From Eubacteriales Family XIII. Incertae Sedis bacterium (GTDB taxonomy: Bacteria; Bacillota; Clostridia; Peptostreptococcales; Anaerovoracaceae), in assembly GCA_031272485.1 (NCBI GenBank), contig JAISTV010000034.1, positions 1-43,534 on the forward strand: a DNA stretch of 43,534 nucleotides, given 5' to 3'. The notes under the pieces are model-generated. The model did not search any database. It was not told where the DNA came from and saw nothing but the letters and a program-made list of their open reading frames with translations. Position 1 is the first letter of the stretch; every line of letters begins with the position of its first letter. Positions 40,169-43,534 of this stretch are shown here, one piece after another. Both the position numbers and the translations under genes were made by a program.

Positions 40169-40181
40169 GATAGCCTCTCTT

Positions 40182-40847
40182 TCAAAGGAGTCTCCTTCTG
40201 TTCATGCTCACAAAAACCCCGTCCCCGAATATCAGGTGATCCACCACGCGGATCCCCAGCAGGTCTCCCGCCTTTGTGATGCGTTTCGTCAACTCTATGT
40301 CCTCCGGACTCGGTTCCGGATCTCCGCTCGGATGGTTGTGGGCAATGACCACGGAGGAGGCGCCTCGCCGCACCGCCGGCTTAAACGCCTCGCGGGGGGT
40401 TATATACACCCCGTTCAGCCCGCCGACTGCCAGCAGATGTCTGCCGATTACCGCGTTCTTCACGTTCAATAGCAGAACGTAGAAGCGTTCCTCACCGAGG
40501 CCCGAAAGCGCTTCTTCGAGATACCCTGCCGCGTCTTCCGGTGCATGCACCGCGGTTCCCACTTTTTTCTTTTCCGACGCCAGGCGCCTGCCGAGTTCCA
40601 CCCCCGCCAGAATGCGCGTGGCCACCGCCGGGCCTATCCCCGGTATCCGGGCCAGCTCCTCCGGCGAAGCGTCCGCCAGATCCGGCATGGTAAGAACCTC
40701 GGAAGCGAGCGTAAGCGCCGACTTCCCGCCGCTGCCGCTCCCGATTAAAAGCGCCAGCAGCTCCGTATTGGAGACCGCCCCGGGGCCGCCTGCAAGCAGT
40801 TTTTCCCGCGGCCGCTCCGAAGCGGGTATTTGTTTAATTCCGGGCAT
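40182..40847 (-). CDS. radC: RadC/YeeS-like JAB-domain protein
   Basis: 221 residues. A helix-hairpin-helix region (IPGIGPAVATRILAG, about 66-80) is followed by a JAMM metal site, E then HNHPSGDPEPSPED (about 170-183). The role is unsettled: it was named for DNA repair, but the phenotype is weak. The position directly before mreB is common in Firmicutes and others. AAAGGAAG precedes the ATG, and a good promoter lies in the short gap to cmk. Confidence 0.93.
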   Translation of the reverse strand: MPGIKQIPASERPREKLLAGGPGAVSNTELLALLIGSGSGGKSALTLASEVLTMPDLADASPEELARIPGIGPAVATRILAGVELGRRLASEKKKVGTAVHAPEDAAGYLEEALSGLGEERFYVLLLNVKNAVIGRHLLAVGGLNGVYITPREAFKPAVRRGASSVVIAHNHPSGDPEPSPEDIELTKRITKAGDLLGIRVVDHLIFGDGVFVSMNRRRLL

Positions 40848-40896
40848 TTTTTCTTCCTTTCCGGAGAAAAAAAGACGCCCACATTTGCATTCAGTT

Positions 40897-40925
40897 AGTA
40901 TATCAGAAAGCCGCTACGCTTTCAA
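40897..40925 (-). promoter_or_regulatory. sigma-A promoter for radC-mreBCD
   Basis: On minus, TTGAAA (40920-40925, inside the end of cmk), a 17-base spacer and TATACT (40897-40902). The predicted start near 40890 leaves a leader of about 43 bases before the radC ATG. Confidence 0.7.
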
Positions 40926-41589
40926 TTTTCGCGAGCATGAGCTGCGTAACCGCCTCTATGCTCTTCCCGTCCGTGTCAATCAGGATCGCGTCTTCCGCCT
41001 GCGAAAGCGGATTCAGCTCGCGGTGCGAGTCGTTATAGTCCCGCTCCACGATCGCGTCGAAGACCGCCGTCAGATCCGCCTCTATGCCCTTCTCGAGCAT
41101 CTCCGTATAGCGCCGGCGCGCCCGCTCCTCCGCCGAGGCCGTCATGAAGAACTTCACCTCCGCGTCCGGGAACACGTTCGTGCCTATGTCGCGCCCGTCC
41201 ATAATCACGGATTTGCGCGCGCCCATTTCCCGCTGCAGCGCCACGAGCTTGGCCCGCACCGCCGGCAGTGCCGAGCTGCGCGAGGCCATGTCCGTAACCT
41301 CCGGCGTCCGGATCCGTTCCGACACGTCCTCCCCGTCCAGCAGCGTCTGCCCCGCGGAAAAATCCACACTTGTCCCCGACAGCATAGCATTAAGGGCCCG
41401 GGAGTCCCGGACGGCATCTATTTCATTGCGCAGGATTTTCAAGGCTATGGCGCGATACATGGCGCCCGTGTCTATATAGTCTATGCCGAGCCGCTCCGCG
41501 AGGAGCCGCGCTATGGTGCTCTTCCCCGCACCGGAAGGCCCGTCGACCGCAATCCTTATAATCTTCTGTTTGTGTGCTTCTTCGTTCAC
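40903..41589 (-). CDS. cmk: cytidylate kinase
   Basis: 228 residues. The P-loop [18 protein letters not shown] (about 15-32) is followed by [47 protein letters not shown] and [11 protein letters not shown]. This is the standard layout of Cmk, which phosphorylates CMP and dCMP. The start overlaps the nrdR stop by four bases (ATGA). Confidence 0.95.
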   Translation of the reverse strand: MNEEAHKQKIIRIAVDGPSGAGKSTIARLLAERLGIDYIDTGAMYRAIALKILRNEIDAVRDSRALNAMLSGTSVDFSAGQTLLDGEDVSERIRTPEVTDMASRSSALPAVRAKLVALQREMGARKSVIMDGRDIGTNVFPDAEVKFFMTASAEERARRRYTEMLEKGIEADLTAVFDAIVERDYNDSHRELNPLSQAEDAILIDTDGKSIEAVTQLMLAKIESVAAF

Positions 41590-42089
41590 TTCTTTTTCGT
41601 CTCGGCGGCCGCTTTCGATTTCGCCGGCTTCTTGCGGTTGCTCCCCAGCAGTTTTTCGATTTCCTGCCGGAAGCTCTCCGCGTCCGTAAACTGGCGGTAG
41701 ACCGACGCGAAGCGCACGTACGCCACGTCGTCGAGCTCCTTCAGGTGCTCCATAACGAACTCACCGATTATGGAGGACTCCAGTTCCTTCTCCATCTTGT
41801 TGGACAGCCCGCGCTCAATCTCCGCGGCTATCTTCTCGATTTCCGCTATGGGCACGGGGCGCTTCTCGCACGCCTTCAGGATGCCGCTCATCATCTTCTG
41901 CCGGTCGAAAGGCTCCCTGCCGCCGTCCTTCTTGACGACCATCAGGGTTATCTCCTCGACCTTCTCGTATGTCGTAAAGCGCTTGCCGCACTTCTCACAC
42001 TCCCGCCGGCGGCGAATCGCCGCGCCTTCTTCCGTCGGGCGGCTGTCTATCACCTTCGTATCGGAGTTCCCGCAAAACGGACATCTCAT
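41586..42089 (-). CDS. nrdR: transcriptional repressor NrdR
   Basis: 167 residues. An N-terminal zinc ribbon, [20 protein letters not shown], continues to [17 protein letters not shown], and an ATP-cone domain (about 50-135) follows. A K/A-rich tail is family-variable. NrdR senses dATP/ATP and represses ribonucleotide reductase genes, which are not in the window. It lies between rplT (51-base gap) and cmk. Confidence 0.96.
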   Translation of the reverse strand: MRCPFCGNSDTKVIDSRPTEEGAAIRRRRECEKCGKRFTTYEKVEEITLMVVKKDGGREPFDRQKMMSGILKACEKRPVPIAEIEKIAAEIERGLSNKMEKELESSIIGEFVMEHLKELDDVAYVRFASVYRQFTDAESFRQEIEKLLGSNRKKPAKSKAAAETKKK

Positions 42090-42140
42090 ACGCTGCCTGC
42101 CTTTCTTCGACGCAACCGGGGCGTCTGCTCAAGGTAAGTG

Positions 42141-42500
42141 TTATTTGGCAATGGCGCCTTTGGCGGTTTCGCACAGCTGCGCGAAGCCGGCCGCATCCGT
42201 CACGGCCATCTCGGATAGCATCTTGCGGTTAATCTCGATTCCGGAAATCTTCAGGCCGTTCATCAGCTTGCTGTAGGACATGCCGTTGAGGCGGGCGCCT
42301 GCGTTAATGCGGGCAATCCACAGTCTGCGATAGTCGCGCTTCTTCTGCTTTCTGCCCACGTAGGCGGAAGCCAGTGCACGCATGACGGCCGGGTTCGCCG
42401 CGCGGAAGACCTTGCTCTTCTGCCCGTAATAGCCCTTCGCCTGCTTCAGTATTTTCTTATGACGCTTGTGTGCGTTCAGTCCTTTTTTGACTCTTGCCAT
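42141..42500 (-). CDS. rplT: 50S ribosomal protein L20
   Basis: 119 residues, full length, with [32 protein letters not shown], and [20 protein letters not shown]. It binds 23S rRNA early in 50S assembly. In Firmicutes it also represses the infC-rpmI-rplT operon by binding its leader, which fits the leader seen at 43352-43483. Confidence 0.98.
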   Translation of the reverse strand: MARVKKGLNAHKRHKKILKQAKGYYGQKSKVFRAANPAVMRALASAYVGRKQKKRDYRRLWIARINAGARLNGMSYSKLMNGLKISGIEINRKMLSEMAVTDAAGFAQLCETAKGAIAK

Positions 42501-42515
42501 GGTACTGCCTCCTTC

Positions 42516-42716
42516 TTATTTCCCCATCGCCTGCTTAATGCGCTTCAGATCCGCGCTGGACATGGTCGTCGCCTGGCGGAGGCCGCGTTTGCGCTTGGCC
42601 GACTTCTTATTGAGGATATGGCTCTTATACGCCTTATTTCTCTTCAATTTCCCCGTACCGGTGAGCTTAAACCTTTTCGAAGCGCCCCGGTGTGACTTCA
42701 TCTTACTTTTCGCCAT
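42516..42716 (-). CDS. rpmI: 50S ribosomal protein L35
   Basis: 66 residues, standard: [20 protein letters not shown] with the later [17 protein letters not shown]. Second gene of the infC operon, 11 bases after infC and 15 before rplT. AGGAGGAAC-type ribosome site before the ATG. Confidence 0.97.
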   Translation of the reverse strand: MAKSKMKSHRGASKRFKLTGTGKLKRNKAYKSHILNKKSAKRKRGLRQATTMSSADLKRIKQAMGK

Positions 42717-42727
42717 AACTGTTCCTC

Positions 42728-43351
42728 CTAATCTGGTACGTTAACTGCCGCCTCGGCTACCTTCGCCTGTTCCTTGGCCTGCTCTTTCGCCTTGCGTTCC
42801 TTTTCCTGCAGCGGCGCCAGAATCATAATCAGACTGCGCCCTTCAAACGCCGGCTTCTTCTCGGCCTTGCCGAAGTCCTCGGTGAGCGCTGAGAATCGCT
42901 CCATAACCTCGAAACCCTTCTCGGTCCTTCCGCGTTCCCGCCCTTTGAAGCGCAGGCTCACCTTTACCTTATCGCCATCCTTCAGAAACTTGATGGCGTT
43001 CTTGGTCTTCACCTCCAGATCATGTTTCTCGATGAAGGTGCTCAGCCGAATCTCCTTCACCTCTATGATCCGTTGCTTTTTCTTGGCTTCCTTCTCGCGC
43101 TTCTGCTGCTCGTAGCGATACTTGCCGTAGTCCATGATCCGCGCCACAGGCGGGCTGGCATTCGGCGAGATGAGTACGAGGTCGAGCCGGCGGTTTTCCG
43201 CAAGCTGTTGCGCCACCTCCAGGAGCATAATCCCGGCCTGCTCACCATTCTCGTCTATGACGCGCAGTTCCTTCGCCGTGATCTCCTCGTTGATCGGGTT
43301 GCCTTTCTTTTGCGGGGGCACTCTGCCGCCCTGATTTGGTCTGCCGCTAAT
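42728..43351 (-). CDS. infC: translation initiation factor IF-3, rare AUU start
   Basis: 207 residues when read from ATT at 43351. This codon lies six bases after a perfect AGGAGG (43358-43363), while the internal GTG at 43321 has no ribosome site and would lose ten residues ([10 protein letters not shown]). AUU is the known start of infC in E. coli and Bacillus, where IF-3 represses its own synthesis by rejecting it. The N-domain has [16 protein letters not shown], then the lysine-rich linker [13 protein letters not shown], and the C-domain has the [14 protein letters not shown] and [11 protein letters not shown] motifs. A charged A/K/E tail extends the end. Confidence 0.95.
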   Translation of the reverse strand: MSGRPNQGGRVPPQKKGNPINEEITAKELRVIDENGEQAGIMLLEVAQQLAENRRLDLVLISPNASPPVARIMDYGKYRYEQQKREKEAKKKQRIIEVKEIRLSTFIEKHDLEVKTKNAIKFLKDGDKVKVSLRFKGRERGRTEKGFEVMERFSALTEDFGKAEKKPAFEGRSLIMILAPLQEKERKAKEQAKEQAKVAEAAVNVPD

Positions 43352-43483
43352 ATGACACCTCCTAATAAAAGAAAAAAGCGAATGGAAAATTCGCTCTCAA
43401 ATCCGAAAGGCACGGCAGCGCCCTTCCGATATGAACCTGCCTGCCTGCGCCGACGAGGTGGAAAGCGAACTTCCTCTTAATCT
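43352..43483 (-). ncRNA. infC-rpmI-rplT leader RNA (L20-type attenuator)
   Basis: About 130 bases of leader contain a full intrinsic terminator just before the ribosome site. An upstream TTCGCT (about 43462-43467 on minus) can pair with the 5' arm AGCGAA of that terminator, which would be an anti-terminator. A further stem involves CGGAAGG and CCTTTCGG. In Bacillus, L20 binding to such a leader promotes termination. I did not match it to the family model, so the class is inferred from layout. Confidence 0.6.
43371..43395 (-). terminator. attenuator terminator in the infC leader
   Basis: On minus, AGCGAAT and ATTCGCT form a seven-base stem with a 5-base loop, followed at once by TTTTTTC. It ends about 20 bases before the infC start codon, so it can only serve as a regulated terminator. 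Confidence 0.8.
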
Positions 43484-43489
43484 CAAAGA

Positions 43490-43519
43490 ATAATAACACC
43501 CCCCCGCGCCCCCTGTCAA
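43490..43519 (-). promoter_or_regulatory. sigma-A promoter of infC-rpmI-rplT
   Basis: On minus, perfect TTGACA (43514-43519), an 18-base G-rich spacer and TATTAT (43490-43495). The start is expected near 43483. Confidence 0.75.
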
Positions 43520-43534
43520 GCGGTTTCGCCGCGC

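Overview
The window reads as GC-rich chromosomal DNA of an anaerobic, low-redox Gram-positive bacterium of the Clostridia type. The evidence is a butyryl-CoA dehydrogenase/EtfBA set with a ferredoxin-bearing EtfA, RNase Y, a HutP-family protein, a FemAB-type peptidyltransferase, MreBCD with class B PBP2, an infC gene with the rare AUU start, and Firmicutes-style promoters and Shine-Dalgarno sites. I cannot name the genus. Genes are tightly packed, many stops and starts overlap as ATGA, and the GC-rich code leaves many long false frames on the opposite strands.

Layout. 1-117: the end of an IS3-family element running off the left edge. 204-797: a promoter, five tRNA genes (Met, Asp, His, Gln, Cys) and a terminator. 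821-7571 (minus): a large PBP1A-type synthase, then hutP, a FemAB-like transferase and a fold-type-II PLP enzyme. 7759-9324: a membrane diguanylate cyclase. 9321-10847: a MurE-like ligase with unusual substrate motifs. 11080-14358 (minus): bcd-etfB-etfA. 14800-16922: small plus-strand genes (zinc-finger DUF1801 protein, GNAT, zinc-ribbon membrane protein). 16947-21204: a sulfur-related block, thiI-mtnA-aldolase on minus and a cysteine desulfurase divergent on plus. 21361-25317: rny, rodA and an orphan large prepilin. 25585-28095: two acetyltransferases, a PAP2 membrane protein and an alkyltransferase-like protein. 28156-34162: a divergent pair made of a large secreted surface protein (minus) and a four-gene flavin/Fe-S membrane redox operon (plus), sharing a control region with a near-consensus DtxR/IdeR iron box. 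34181-43519 (minus): the housekeeping run infC-rpmI-rplT-nrdR-cmk-radC-mreB-mreC-mreD-mrdA-minD, starting from an attenuated leader.

How the genes work together. Cell-wall growth dominates: PBP1A, the MurE-like ligase, the FemAB-like enzyme, RodA, MreBCD, PBP2 and MinD. The Bcd/Etf set points to crotonyl-CoA reduction coupled to ferredoxin. NifS-like desulfurase and ThiI are a known functional pair for tRNA 4-thiouridine, and MtnA plus a class II aldolase suggests the DHAP-shunt type of methylthioribose/5-deoxyribose salvage. The flavin operon (two FMN_bind proteins, ApbE, a NapH-like Fe-S membrane protein) looks like an extracytoplasmic electron-transfer chain under iron control.

The most unusual content lies in the intergenic regions. 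Five of them (10970-11072, 14621-14734, 21204-21347, 25486-25535, 26116-26290) hold long inverted repeats. Three of these are arrays of 3-4 copies of a 24-28 nt unit in mixed orientation. The unit sequence differs from locus to locus while the architecture recurs, and the elements do not have the layout of ordinary terminators. These and the iron-box flavin operon are the best candidates for something undescribed.
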